Shown piece by piece: positions 44,668 to 57,256 of a stretch of DNA of 64,000 bases. This DNA comes from Selaginella moellendorffii (taxonomy: Eukaryota; Streptophyta; Lycopodiopsida; Selaginellales; Selaginellaceae): assembly GCF_000143415.4 (NCBI RefSeq), contig NW_003314305.1, forward strand, positions 500,196 to 564,195, read 5' to 3'. Within the stretch, counting starts at the first letter, position 1. Each line of letters starts with the position of its first letter. The notes under the pieces are model-generated. The model worked only from the letters and a program-made list of their open reading frames with translations, ran no database searches and was not told the DNA's origin. Both the position numbers and the translations under genes were made by a program.

Positions 44668-46043
44668 ATGGCCGCAGCTCATCTGGATGTCGATCTCACG
44701 CCACGATCTCCCAATGCGAGATTGTGCGCCAACGATGGCGGGATGTACGAGTTTTGGCTCAGCGCCCACTCCAAGATGTTGAAGGAAGCTCGGGTTGGGG
44801 CGTCGCGCTTCAGTCTCAATCCTAGGGGTTTGCTGATGCCGAAATACTCCGATTCTAATCAGATCTTTTATGTGCTCGAAGGTAAGCGATTGATTTTCTA
44901 GAATGTGAATTTTCTTCTCATGCATGCTAAAATTCCGGGATTTTCTCTCTCCGTCCAGGAAATGGTAAAGTAGGACTGACTTTTGCGGAGAGTCCCGGCG
45001 AATGCGTCAAGCTCGTGAAGAAAGGCGATGCTATCGCTGTTCCTCACGGCACTGTCAACTGGTGGTTTAACTCTGGCACTTCGAAGTTTAGTGTTTTGTG
45101 TCTCGGAGACACGAGCAAAAGCCTCAAAGCTGGAGAATTCACTGTAAGTTCTTCTTGGATTTTTCTTCTTTTTTTTTGTGTGTGTCTTGTTGTGAAACAC
45201 TGATAAATCAATCCGCTTGTAGGATTTCTTCCTGGTCGGTCCTGGTAGCGCTGGACTTCTCAAAGGTTTTACTCCGGACTTCATCGCCCAAGCATGGGAT
45301 GTCCCAGAAGAAACGGTGAATACTTTGCTCCATAGCCAGAAGGAAGAGAGGATTGTTTTGCTCAAGGAAGGCATTTCTATGCCGGAGACAACCGATTTGA
45401 GCAACTCTCCCTATGGAGAGTTTGCTTACAACTGCGAGGAGGCAAAGCTCGACGTGGATATAAAAAACGGAGGCAGAGTTTCCGTTGTTTCCAGCGATAG
45501 CTTGCCGATCTTCAAGCACGTCGGTCTTGGTGCTGATCTCGTCAAGCTTGATCCGGTAAGTTTTAGCTGATCACTTGGATCTTATAATCACATTTGTGAA
45601 TTTCTTGCAGCATGCGATGTGCTCGCCAGGATTTTCCTCCGACTCCGCGTACCAAGTCACTTACATTGTCGGTGGAAGCGGTCGAGTCCAAGTCGTGAAC
45701 CAAAATGGCGAGAGAGTTATCGATCATATGCTGGAGCCCGGCTGCCTGTTTATCGTCCCACGATTCCACGTCGTCTCAAAGCGAGCAGGAGAAAATGGAA
45801 TGGAATGGTTCTCGATCATCACCACCGAGAAGTAAGTTCTCTTCTTTTCCTTCAGAGGTTCTGATCGACCCAATTTTTTGCTGGAAAAACAGGCCAGTGT
45901 TCTCTCATCTCGCTGGAAGAACTGGCGTGATCAAGAGCTTGTCGCCCAAAACGATTTGCGCGGCTTTTAACGTGGAAGATGGAGTTGAGAAGGAGCTGCG
46001 TTCTCGCAGGACAAACGACGCCATCTTCTTCCCACCCAAATAA
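44668..46043 (+). CDS. Bicupin, RmlC-like (At1g07750/At2g28680 family), 367 aa
   Basis: A two-cupin-domain protein related to 11S seed globulins (often named glutelin type-D1-like); no enzymatic role is established. Five exons with GT-AG introns of 55-79 nt: 44668-44881, 44959-45143, 45223-45555, 45611-45831 and 45893-46043, total 1104 nt in phase. Motifs: first cupin with MPKYSDSNQIFYVLEG and PHGTVNWWFN; middle DVDIKNGGRVSVV and GLGADLVKLD; second cupin with MCSPGFSSDSAYQVTYIVGG and FIVPRFHVVSK; C-terminal HLAGRT and RTNDAIFFPPK. There is no signal peptide, so it is probably cytosolic/nuclear rather than vacuolar (inference). It is the functional partner of the dead copy at 5880-7167 and has a TATA box upstream. 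Confidence 0.9.
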
Positions 46044-46407
46044 GATGAGCCCACCTAGTCAATGCAAGTCAATACAGAGTCAACTCTGTCAATGCGCAAT
46101 AAAGCTCATTGAGAATTTTTATTCCAAATAAATTCTAGGGTTTATCCGCGCGCGAGGGCGCTGCTTCGCCCTGGCCGATCCGGTAAGCTGCCAGAATGAC
46201 ATTCTCGGCAATTTAGGACAGGAGATTTGATTCTGGACCTGATTTCTAGCATCGAGGATTGCCAAACTCTAGAACAAACGGGATGGAAAGAACGGGAGCA
46301 AACACTCTCTTCACGATGTCTCGAATCAACGAAGGAAGAATTTTGAATGCTTTGATGCTGGAAGGTAGAGCCAAACGTTTTTTATCCTAGTGACAAAACC
46401 ATTCGCT
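46044..46407. other. Spacer between bicupin and PPR pseudogene
   Basis: Counterpart of 5508-5879. Contains the cupin 3' UTR and the PPR leader; no ORF of interest. Confidence 0.5.
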
Positions 46408-48756
46408 ATGCTGTCCAGGACTTCTCTGGATCCTAAAGTTCTCACAGCCGATACGAGAACTTATGGTACTACCGGCAACGCTCATCAGCTCGAGAGAAGC
46501 GCTTGCCTCGCGGCGCTAAAGTCGTGCTCCAGAGCTAGAGACGTCGAAAGTGGCCGGCAAATCCACGCGAACGCGAGAGAAAGTGGTGTGGATTCGGACT
46601 CTCACGTAGCCAGTAGCTTGGTGGCGATGTACATGAAGTGTGGCAGCGTGGTGGAAGCACAGCAGGCCTTCGACAGGATTCCTCGCCCCGACGCAGTGTG
46701 CTGGAACGCTTTGATCTCGGGCTATGCGGAGAATGGCGAGGCCGAGGTGGCCTTGCAGCTCTTTCGATCGATGCAACAGTGCTGCGGAGCAAACTCACGA
46801 ACTTTTGCCGCTGCGCTCGCTGCGTGCTCCACTCTCGCAGCTGCCGAAGAAGGCCGGAAAGTTGATGGGAGGATGGTGAAAGTTTTTTCGCTGCAACGAG
46901 GCATGGAAGTTCATCGTCAGGCCGAGGCTGGGATGGGAATAGATGCTATCCATCAAAACGTCTACGTGGGGAATGCTCTCATCGACATGTACGTGAAGTG
47001 CCGGAGCATGGTGCGTGCTCAAGAGGTTTTCGACAGGATGAAAACTCGGGATGTGATCTTGTGGAACGTATTGATGCTCGGCTACGCACAGGGTGGTGAG
47101 AACGAGGAGCTAGCTCTCGAGATGTTTACGAAGATGGTGTCGTGCCGAGGCTGTCAGCTCGATAGCTGGAGTGTTGTTGCTGCTCTCAAGGCCTGTAGCA
47201 ATCTCGCAGCCAAGGAAGAAGCTCGGAATCCACAGGAGAAGCTCAGGTTTCTAGTCACGGGTGTGGCGATCCACGGCACAGCCGAGAGACTGGGATGTGA
47301 CTCAAACATATTCGTGGCCAACGCTCTTCTCAACATGTACGCAAACTGTGGAAGCATGGTGGATGCGAGGAGAGTTTTCGATAAGATGCAGCGCCGGGAT
47401 GTGGTTTCCTGGAACACGATCATCCTGGGCTATGCTGAGAACGATGAGGGAAAGATGGCCCTTCAACTCTTTGGAGATTTGCTACACTCTCGGTGCTGCG
47501 TACTGGACAGGCTGACTTTGGTGGCTGCGCTTAAGGCGTGTTGTACCCTCTCGAGTCAAGAACAGGGAAGGCAAGTCGATGGGAAGATCGTGAAGCTGAG
47601 TTCGCTGGAAGCAGGAATGGCGGGGCACTCGCTGGCATCGGAGCGAGGCTCTGATCTGGAAGACTTGTACGTGGCAAACTGCTTGGTCGACATGTATGGG
47701 AAGTGTGGGAGCATGGCCGACTCGTCCCACTCGGAGGCTTCCAGCTTCGTCACAGCTTCGCGGTGAACAGCCATGGTGATTTCCAATGCTCTCATTCGAT
47801 CGTTTTCCTTGTTCTTAGCTGCAAGACTGCCGCAAGCCTTGAAAGCCGCGACGACTGTCAAGCTGGTTGGAGAAATACCACCATCGCCACCTTCGCACAA
47901 GAGAGCCTCAAACAGCTCTAGAGCAGCCTCACTTTCGTCGTTCTGTGCGTCTCCCGAGATCACTGCGTTCCAGATAACAACGTTTACGTGACGAGCAGCT
48001 TGATCGATGCGTACGCCAAGTGTGGGAGTCTGGCGGATTCCAGCAAAGTTTTCTCGAGCAATACCGGCCAGCTTCGCAACGTGGTCTCGTGGAACGTCTT
48101 GATCCTGGGCTTCACGGAGAACGCCGATGCTAGACGAGCTTTGAGGCTGTTCCACAGGATGAGACGTGAAGGCTGCCGACCAAACGCATCAACGTACGTC
48201 GCGGCGCTGAAAGCTTGCAGCAACAGTATTCCTTCGAGTCTAGGCTTTGGGAGCGAAGTCAAGGCTCTGATCTACCGTGGAGGCTTTGAGGAAGATGGAG
48301 ATTTGGCTGGATCCCTGGTTGACTTTCACGGCAAAGCGGGAGACATGGTTTCCGCTCGCCAGGTATTTGACTCGCTACCGGGAGATGGTGACGAGGCCTG
48401 GAGTGCGCTGATCACCGGATACGGCAGGCAAGGGGACGCAAGCCAAGCGCTGACGCTGTTTCACGAGATGGTAAACTCTGGCATAAAACCGAATGGTATC
48501 ACAGCTCTCGCAGTTCTAACCAGCTGCAGGGAAGAAGTTCTTCCACGAAATGCCATCCAGATACGGCATCGTCCCCGAAGTGGAACACTTCCACTGCGTT
48601 GTCGATCTTCTCAGCAGAGCTAACCAGCGGGTTCAAGGTATGACGAAGCGCTGGAACTTTGAAGCTTACGAAGTAACTTGGACTACCATTGCAGGCGGAG
48701 TGGAATCCAGGAGTGGAGACGCTACGCTTGTCACGAAGCAAGAATGGGCGTCGTGA
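46408..48756 (+). pseudogene. PLS-type PPR pseudogene, right copy, with internal inversion
   Basis: Same protein as 3090-5507. It is open from MLSRTSLDP through the first repeats to KCGSMAD, after which the frame runs into an inverted 261-bp piece (47723-47983) and stops at 47764. After the inversion the PPR frame resumes (TSSLIDAYAKCGSLADSS) to AVLTSC, where a small deletion (the SHAGFVEAG region is lost) shifts the frame again. The end (VTWTTIAGGVESRSG) is still readable in another frame. The intact left copy shows what was lost. Confidence 0.92.
47723..47983 (-). other. 261-bp inverted segment inside the PPR pseudogene
   Basis: The plus strand here equals the plus strand of the left copy (3911-4159), although the rest of the two genes are in opposite orientation. 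Read on the minus strand it gives NVVIWNAVISGDAQNDESE and so on. About 35 bp (the RVFDRVKHR region) are lost at one breakpoint. Relative to the left copy the segment also carries an insertion of about 12 nt (GDGG). Confidence 0.92.
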
Positions 48757-49140
48757 TGCGTGAAAGCTCTCCCGTTTCGTTTCATGTCTCCCAGTCTGCA
48801 GAGTCTCAAATTCTGCTAAAAATGCTTTTTTTTTTTTTTTTCTTCAGCATCTTCTAAACAACAAAAATGTGAAAAACCTTGCTAGCGTAGCCCAGCATAG
48901 AATCAAATATATGTTTAGCTTCTTCTAAATACCCACTCTTGGTATATGTATTAATCATATACGGCAACGGATTTGGCCAAAGCCATGTCCAAGTATATGA
49001 GCACCTCACATTTGCTTGAGGCAAACCCGTTGCAAAGTAGAGACCCAAAAAGGTGAAGTTTAAATCAGATTCTATTTGGGTTTGCAAATGCAAAGTCCAA
49101 AAATTTAACACAATAGCATACATATTGTCAATAACATATT
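48757..49140 (-). pseudogene. Intergenic DNA with a decayed PPR fragment
   Basis: The minus strand contains one PPR-like repeat (MINTYTKSGYLEEAKHIFDSM, near 48890-48965) in a short open stretch without start or neighbours. It is homologous to 2451-3089. A T-tract of about 18 nt lies at 48824-48841. It is a relic, not a gene. Confidence 0.45.
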
Positions 49141-49366
49141 ATAAAGAACATAAAACATGCTTTGAAGTTTCTAATGCCCAAAAAAATTTATTTGGATATC
49201 TAGTTTCATAAAGAACCATATTATAATTATTTTGGATAGAAAATATTGTTGATAGCAAACAAAATGGTTTTTTTAAGCAATATGTGTTAGTAGCCCATAA
49301 AACATTTTTACCATGATAAAAAACTAGATTACCATCATGTTATAAACGAAAATGTAATTATATAAG

Positions 49367-49409
<43 letters not shown>

Positions 49410-49700
49410 CTAATTCACATAGATTTTTTAATACATCTTAAAATTACAATTTTATTCTAAAATTAAGACATTTTTAGTATTTGAGAAACTAAAAAATTAC
49501 TAGTATAAAGGACTGATTTGGTAGAATAAAGACTAGCAAAAGGAATATAATATACTAAAAAGAACTTGAAATTTTAGATAATAATTTTGTAAATAAACTT
49601 TTGTATCCTTAATTAAACTATATTGTATCATAACTTTATAGTCTTACTTTTAAAAAAAATTGAAAAATTTATATGTATATCATTGAATTGTTAAGTAAAA
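49141..49700 (-). pseudogene. B-lectin pseudogene, right copy
   Basis: Counterpart of 95-583. The region equal to the canonical QNDGNLVLY site is altered so that the frame is lost, and a TA microsatellite (49367-49406) has expanded in the middle of the gene. Matching 5' and 3' ends identify it. Confidence 0.85.
49367..49406. repeat. (TA)n microsatellite
   Basis: About 20 TA units inside the dead lectin. The left copy has only a short TATAT run at the same place. Confidence 0.9.
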
Positions 49701-49799
49701 TATTTTCAAAACCTATACTTTCATAATAGAATGTTATTTCAGCAGAATAATCTTTTTTAACTTTAATAATAAAATTAACAATTTCTTTTAATGTTTATG

Positions 49800-50010
49800 T
49801 GAGGGGATGATTGCTTTGGGCTTTTCACCCCACAACTTGTATTGGTATTTAAACTTAATCTCAGCCTTGATCTCAAATTCATTCTCAGATTTGATTACAA
49901 ACTTGGTCTCAGTCTTATACTCAATCTTATTTAATAAACTCTTTATTTTTTCGATTGTGATTTCAAAGGTTCCTTTAGTTTATGGCATTTTGGTGAGTTA
50001 ATTCTTTATA
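49800..50010 (-). repeat. Decayed chromovirus LTR fragment
   Basis: The minus strand aligns with the LTR region around 19020-19390: GGTTCC...CCAAAATG, degenerate GAGTCC-type repeats (here CTCAG-rich) and the GGGGTGAAAGCCCAAAGC block. Heavily mutated and AT-shifted. Confidence 0.65.
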
Positions 50011-53000
50011 GTGGTGTTTTAGCATTTCTATCCAGAGTGGATTCTTTTGGATAATAGTCCCATATTTATGACTGAAGCATTTCAAGTTTTAACATCTCAG
50101 CTGGGGATACATCGTCGAAATGCAATTTCCACCTAGGAATCATAATGCAAATTGTTTTTCTCCTTGGCCATCTCCGAGCTTCTAGAGCTTGTTCTCCTCC
50201 TGGAGAGAAGGAAGAAAGGACACATACAAGTTAGATACACAAGTGCAGGAGAATTTTTGTCAGATACCTTGATTGAAGAGTTGTTGACATACTCCCATGT
50301 CATAGGATTTGGCAACGAGCAAGAAAAGTTCCAATGCAGCAGCCTTGATGGATTCTGTGATTGATAGTAATGGGCTACTTGATGGGAGAAGAATGCAAAG
50401 TTTCACTCGTAGACAAGAGTGCAAGCCACCTCCACAAATGGCATAGCCTGGTCAGCTCCTTCCACACTCCCTTCTATGCACCAAAGCAAAAATCTCATCT
50501 TCCTTTAGTTCCTAGAAATTCCATAATGTTTTATTGGCAGAGGAAGTGAGCCAGTTTCAGCTGTGCCTTGACCTGAAAAAGACCAAAAAAGAAAAAAAGT
50601 GAGAATTGTAGTATTCACACTCTTGTTGCAAGATCTCAAGTTCTTCTCACCATCTTTTAACTTTGTTTCTGATATATGAAGTGTGTAGATAACCCTGAGT
50701 GTGGAAATAGACATACTTCTTGAGGATGAAATGCAATATAAATACTACGAAGCCATTCAGCTATACAGATGGTATGTATCATTTGAAACTCAAAGCTAGC
50801 ATTCCAAAGCGAATCACTAGTGTGTTTTGACAACTCCATAATGGTGTTGATAATCCGAGATAGTATCAGCTAGAGAACCAATGAGTAGACTGTAATCTCC
50901 CATTGTCTTTTTTACACACTCCAGCCTCTAGCATTTGGCTTTGTTAACCTTCGAAAAGTCAATGATTGCATTTCATTCTTTCTCACAAGAAAAAACTTTC
51001 AATCACCTCTTCAAAGCTGAGCAAGACGTGTGAGCCCATTGGAGTTGTGGGCATCGCTTCACAAGAAGAACTTGGCTTTCAAAAGCATGAGGATCAATGC
51101 TGCAAAATTGTGCATTAGAGTTCTGGCATGATGCTTGAGCATTTCCTTGTCAATTAGAGGAACAACACCATCTGCAGCCTCTTCTTGTCATCCTGCTCCA
51201 CCTGATTTACATGTTTTTACATTGAATTCATCAGTTCAAGGAAGAACAATAGCAAAACTTCATAGAATTCAAAAGAGTGAAAGCAAACACTTTGGTATGC
51301 TGAAAGAATTAAAAAAAGATTTAAATGAATCCATCAGTTTAAGGAAAAACAACAGCAAAGCCTACGAAAGAAAAGAAAAGTTTTAAGAAATCTAAATGCC
51401 AAAAAGAGTGAAAGCAAACAATTTGGTATGCCAAAAGCATTCTAGAACAAATAAATGTAAATGCCACAAACCAAAAAAAGAGCTCATAAAACCCACTAGA
51501 AAAAATAATTTACCAATAAATTGTTATGTGTTGCATGTAGTAATGCTTGGTTTACTTAATAGTATTGATTAAATAGAGTTTATAATTATAAGTATGTTTG
51601 TAATTTATAAACATAAGATTAATCTTATTGCATATCAACCATTAGATGATAGAATAAAAAAGAATATGCTAGAATGGGTTCAAGAAAGTATATAAATTAT
51701 AAACATGTTTATAAATTATAAATACAAGATTAATCTAAATGAATAGCAACCGTTAAATGGTAGAATATCATAGAATATTCAAGTATATTCTAGATATATC
51801 CACTACCATCTTAATCAAGTTTGCTTAAGCAAACCAAAAAGTACATTCTAACCACCCCAAAGACAAAGTAAAGGAAGAGAAAACAAAGAGAGAAAGGAAG
51901 AACACCAAAATGCTGCTTTGGGCAAATGCTGTAAGGGAATAGAAGCAAATATTTGTTCTTGGATGGGAGAGGAGGCAAAACACCTCCTCATTTGTGTGGT
52001 TGGGTACTCGTTGCAAATCTCTATGAATTTCTCATACATGGTGTCCATATTAGGGAAATAAAGCACACCAATGCAGCCATGGACCTTGCAATTGGAAATC
52101 CTCCCACTGGCTTTAATTTGCCCTACCAATCATGAATTGGAAGCATAGTCATCCAATCTCCCAAGGCTAGAGGCTAAATGGGCTCTTCTGATCCTCCTTG
52201 TAGAAGCTGCTGGTGGTTTGGAGCTTGATCTGGGCATGTTGGGTCACCATTTAGATGTATTGCAGAGGCAATGGAGAAGCATTGATCCAATGCCGACCAT
52301 TGCTACACAAATCTTGCATCCATTCTACATTTGGTGACTTATATAACATTTAGGAACCAAGGGTTAATGAGATTAACAACAGTTTAATTTTGGCATTATA
52401 GAATAGAATAGAATAAAGGGAAAATTACATTTATACCCCTCATTTGAAAAATTACAAATTTGATCCTACTTGTTACAGGATTCAAACACTTCACTTATAT
52501 TGTATGTTTAAAATTTAGAGTCAACTAGATAATTATGGCAACAAATATGAAAAAGAATTATATATTTACATATATGTGGAGGTTTTTTTTTTTTGAGTTG
52601 ATGCAAAAATATTACACAGTCACTTTTTAATTATTATGTATGCAATCAAAACATGTTTGTATGTACAATATTTTCTTTATGGTGTATATCATGTATATAT
52701 AAGGCATAACACCGTAGATTACCAAGTGTATCTCATTTCACACAACTATGGCTTATTTCTTGTGTTTTATAGGCATATTTTGATTGCAATGAGCGATATA
52801 AAAAATCTCAAGAGGTTATCCAAGTGAATTATTCAAACAAAAAAAAACCTAATCCCAAATATTCTAAATATTTAACCAATTGGAAAAAAAATTGTGTTTT
52901 TGTTCATAAACCCCTTCTTTTTATATTTGAATCTTTATAGATCATTTTTTGAATTTTTTTCTTTGGTTGCTTACATACAATAATAAGGTCAAAGCATTTC

Positions 53001-53789
53001 TTTGGGTGTTGCATTAGTTTTGCTATGAACAAGTTGCAACCATGGTAAATTGTTAATTTTATTGATTTCTCATATACATGATTTATTGTGTTTGGGAAAA
53101 GCGTTTATCATTATCATCACCAAAGAGATAGCCCTAAATAGAAATTTTAGCTCATAACATCCAAAATGCACTCAAAATCCAACTCACATGCTATAAAATA
53201 TTATGAGGTACTTGAGACATTAAACACACTTATTATTCAAACAAAAGAACTTACATCCATGTCAACACACTTCAATCAAAGCAAAAAAAAAACACTATTT
53301 ACTTTAAACACACTCCAAAAAATGCTATTAAACACAAAATTTAGATGAAGTCTAATTTAACCCATTGCTTCATATTTTTATTGTCTAGCTTTGAAATTCT
53401 TGAAATCTTAGAATTCTCTATATATGCTATAGCTCTGCCATCTCACATCACTACCCTAACCACCTCTTTGATCACGAGTTAATGTGGTATATGTAGGAAT
53501 GGCTAGACTTTATATATTTTAATTAACAGATGAAGTCTAATATAAATTTTAAAAAGAATACTTTTCTCTTTATAATTATGTGGAATAAATAGCTATAAAG
53601 AGGGAGGGTTTGACTAAAGAATTCAAGGAGGATACCATTATTGAAGTCATATTATTTCATTTTTATTATAATATTTAAATTTAATATAACTCAAATTCCA
53701 CATTTATAATATAAAACTAAAAACTAAAATTTTTAAAGTTTTAATAATAGATGAAACACATTAAATGTAAGTTATTATTTATTATATAT
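50011..53789. other. AT-rich intergenic DNA, no gene recognised
   Basis: Several short frames (60-93 codons) occur on both strands, none with a recognisable domain, start context or splice partner. A few stretches (about 50150-50540, 51130-51390) have more balanced composition and may be very old coding relics. The rest is AT-rich with A/T runs. Confidence 0.5.
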
Positions 53790-53965
53790 TGTGAGTGCTT
53801 GGAATATGGAAAGGGAATACAGAAAATGTGCATATCAATTAGCCCAAAAACCCTAGCTTATATACAGGAGCGAGTGGTCCAGATTGAAACTAATTCGACA
53901 GCTTCCAAAATCCCACTACGCTAATATTAATATACGGCATCGTAGCTGTACACTTAGCCCTCACA
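53790..53965 (-). repeat. 3' LTR of gypsy element 2
   Basis: 176 bp, TG...CA ends. On the minus strand a polypurine tract (GAGGAGGGGATGA) precedes it. Confidence 0.85.
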
Positions 53966-56900
53966 TCATCCCCTCCTCTTGGAATAATGGAAGGCCGTAA
54001 GGGTTCTCTTATAGACGGGCTAGGATCTAGAGGAACGTCAGGAGGAGGCATCGGTGGATCTATAGATGGTATTAATTGCTCCTGATCCCTTTGTATGAAG
54101 CGTTTTAACCGCTGCACATGCACAATCTCTGGAGGATCGGCCTGTTGGACGTCATGCCGAACCTCATAAACTTGTGGTTTAACTTGCCGCAACATCCGAT
54201 ACGGTTCTTTCCACTCCACAAGGAGCCCCTTAGATAAACCACATATTGTAAGATAGGGAAAACGGACTAACACCAAATCATCCACTTTGTACTCTGCAGG
54301 TGGACGATGATGGGAGTTGTAGTGCCGTTGTTGTCCTACTTATACACGGCCTAAGTGTTCGGCAGACTCTGCTCGGACAAATGGAAGAATGCTTGTCAAA
54401 TATTAATCCCACGACCTAGCATCGGGAGCTTGTGGTAATCACGAAGGTAAACCTAGCTCCGTTGGTAATATTGGATCATAACCATATCGGCAAATAACCA
54501 TCCTAATCCAAATGCTAAAAGTTCACTTTAAACGTATTACGAGCTTGGCACTAAATGCAACTACGCACATACCGAATAATATCACGTCATATCTCCAGCC
54601 AATAGAAAGACTTGCGCAGCTTCTCGGTTACACGATGATGTCCCATATGCCCATATAAAACAAGAGAATCATGGTAGGTATAGAGAAACTGTGGAATAAA
54701 AACAAAAGGCACCACCAGCCGTAAATGATCATCAGGATCCTTCCCCACAAAATAAAGAAGGCCATCTTCAAGGCGATATTGAGAATGTAAATGTCGGAAA
54801 GGCAAGTCATCAGTAAGTGATGCAAGATTCCCAAACACATCTTGAAGCCTTCGAATCCACAGCTCAATCTTTTGAGCCATAGCGAACCTCATTAAGAGAA
54901 GTAGATCTGGCTCTGTGCCTTGTGGGCACTGAATGTTAAGTACAGAAACCGCCAACAGCATAGAATCCTCATCTAGAAAATCCACAGATATTGGAACAAT
55001 AGGCTCGTTAGAAACATGAGAAGAAAGTGGAGAAGGAAGATGAGCTCGAGAAAGGGCATTAGCATCAGCCATAGAACTCCCTAGGTGATGAACAACATCA
55101 AAATCATATATCTGAAACTTCAAAGCCCATCGAGCAGTACAACTAACCAGGTTCTTCTTTTTCAATAATGAAGTAATAGCAGCATGGTCACCTTCAAGTA
55201 ACATCTGAAATCCATGTAGATATGCATGAAGTTTCTCGAAACCCTAGACTGCTGCTAAACACGCCTTCTCTGTTATGGAGTAGTTCATCTCCGCTAGTTG
55301 TAACATACGGCTTATATACGCAATGGGATGGCGCTGACCAGGCACACTTGAACTCTCTTGCATCAACACACCTCCAAGACCAACGTTAGAAACATCCACG
55401 CGCAAAATAAAAGGTCAAGTGTAGTCAGGATATGCCAAAACTGGAGGAGTCGTCAATAGCTTTTTGAGATTCACAAATGCCCACTCACAATTTGGAGACC
55501 AGATGAAAGATGACGTTGATGACTTTAGCAACGCTTGCAATGGTGCAGTATGATCAGAAAGATGATCCACAAAACGATCGAGATATTGCACTTTGCCCAA
55601 GAAGCGCTGTATATCATTCACACACTTCGGAGTAGGGAACTTTAAAACAGCTACAAGTTTGTCAGGATCAACTTGCAAACCCTCATGAGAAATATTGTAC
55701 CCAAGATAAGTTGTGTCCTTGGACCCAAACACGCACTTTGACCGCTTCAACTTTAAACTAACATCACGTAACCGATCCAACACTTTACAAATATCACGAA
55801 CATGCTCCTCCCACGTCCCCTCCGAGTGGATCAAGACATCATCAATGAAGTCAGCAATCACCTCTGGCATATCGCAAAGAACCTCGTCCATCATCCGCAG
55901 AAAAGTTGCTGGAGCATTGTTCAAACCAAACGGCATTACCAAGAACTCATACAAACAAAATGGTATACGAAAAGCAATTTTCACCATTTAGCTTGGTGAA
56001 CTAACGACTTCGCCCTAGACGATCCAATAGATTAGCAATGTGAGGAAGAGTGTACACATTTGGGATTGTCACTTCGTTTAACAGACGATAGTCGATGCAA
56101 AAACGAATACTTCCATCAGGCTTCGTTACAAGATGAGGTTCACATGCCCAAAGACTCCGCGACTTCCGAATAACACCCTTCTCCAACATCTCCTTAATGT
56201 TTGCACATAAAATCTTGATCTCCTTGGGTGACCAACAACGAATAGGAACCTTGATTGGACGAGCATCCCCGGTTAGAATCAGATGACATGTGGCAATCTT
56301 GGCCCCAGACGATAGGTCAATTTCAAAAAGATCAGAATACTCCTTCATGAGCCGGTCAACCACGACAATACAAAGATCATCAAAAGGATCAGAAAAGGGA
56401 AGAGCAAAACAAGATGGAAACACAGGAGGAAATAGTGGGGGAACAAAAGTAATGGAAGCAAAGGTTGAAGTAGAGGGACGAAGAGGTACAGAAGTGAGAA
56501 AAATGGATGAAACATACAAAAGCTTGACTCGGCACCACCCGCAACGATTGCAACTCAAGCTCGAGATCGTCCACACGCACAACCTGGTCCGCCTCATCCC
56601 GTGCACATGCATGTGTATGGCCGTTGCCATAAAGAATGAAAACTAGTTTTGCTGCATGATGCAAGTGTAGACAACAACGTGTGGCAACAAGTCGCGCAAT
56701 AGAAGTATCAGAGGGGTCTCGGGTCCGACTCTGTTGGTTGGCTAAGGGAATCGCACCATATGTTGATTGACATCTGGCTGGTCCAGTTTGCTCCCGCTGG
56801 GCTCGACCCGAGGGGTAGGGTGTCAAGAGAGCGAGGCTCTCAGGAGAGCTGTGGCTCTCAGCTTCCGTTCACGAGGGCGTGAACTTGCAGGGAAGCGTGG

Positions 56901-57024
56901 TGAATTGTAAGCAACCAAAGGGAACGACTCGAGAGACGATCCATGGGGTTCAAATATAGAGGGAAAGGGCCCATGAACAAGAGTGCACCCCCTTTTCCAA
57001 TCGGTTAAGGGTCTTGGGATATTT

Positions 57025-57090
57025 GAGGTTAAGCGTCCTTGGGTTTGAATAGTACTGGGGTGGGTGACCTCCCAGGAAGTCCAAACTCCG
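57025..57090 (+). ncRNA. 5S rRNA-derived 3' half, copy 1 (pol III promoter-like)
   Basis: GGTTAAGCGTCCTTGGG followed by TAGTACTGGGGTGGGTGACC and AGGAAGTCC matches the A-box to C-box half of plant 5S rRNA (GTTAAGCGTGCTTGGGC ... GGATGGGTGACCTCC) with few changes. The 5' half of 5S is not recognisable, so this is a retrotransposon-borne relative, not an rRNA gene. Confidence 0.75.
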
Positions 57091-57190
57091 GAGCTTACAA
57101 GACGATCCATGGGGTTCAAATATAGAGGGAAAGGGCCCATGAACAAGAGTGCACCCCCTTTTCCAATCGGTTAAGGGTCTTGGGATATTT

Positions 57191-57256
57191 GAGGTTAAGC
57201 ATCCTTGGGTTTGAATAGTACTGGGGTGGGTGACCTCCCAGGAAGTCCAAACTCCG
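57191..57256 (+). ncRNA. 5S rRNA-derived 3' half, copy 2
   Basis: Exact tandem counterpart, 166 bp downstream, of the preceding 5S-like segment, with one visible change (AAGCATCC instead of AAGCGTCC in the A-box region). Confidence 0.75.

Larger units (their letters stand above)
43291..49760. repeat. Right arm of large inverted duplication
   Basis: Reverse-complement counterpart of 1-8166: gene X C-D-E-A-B pieces, intact bicupin, broken PPR, decayed PPR fragment, dead lectin. Homology stops near 49760 only because the left arm reaches the window edge; the true end cannot be seen. Confidence 0.9.

Noticed and set aside
48854-49123. A new PPR gene on the minus strand
   Set aside because: Only one repeat-like stretch, no start or continuation, and the left-arm copy is broken.
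50133-51386. Several short ORFs as small genes
   Set aside because: No domain, no paired exons and no repeat of the frame elsewhere in the window.
57025-57256. True 5S rRNA genes
   Set aside because: Only the 3' half of 5S is recognisable and it lies within an LTR-like unit.
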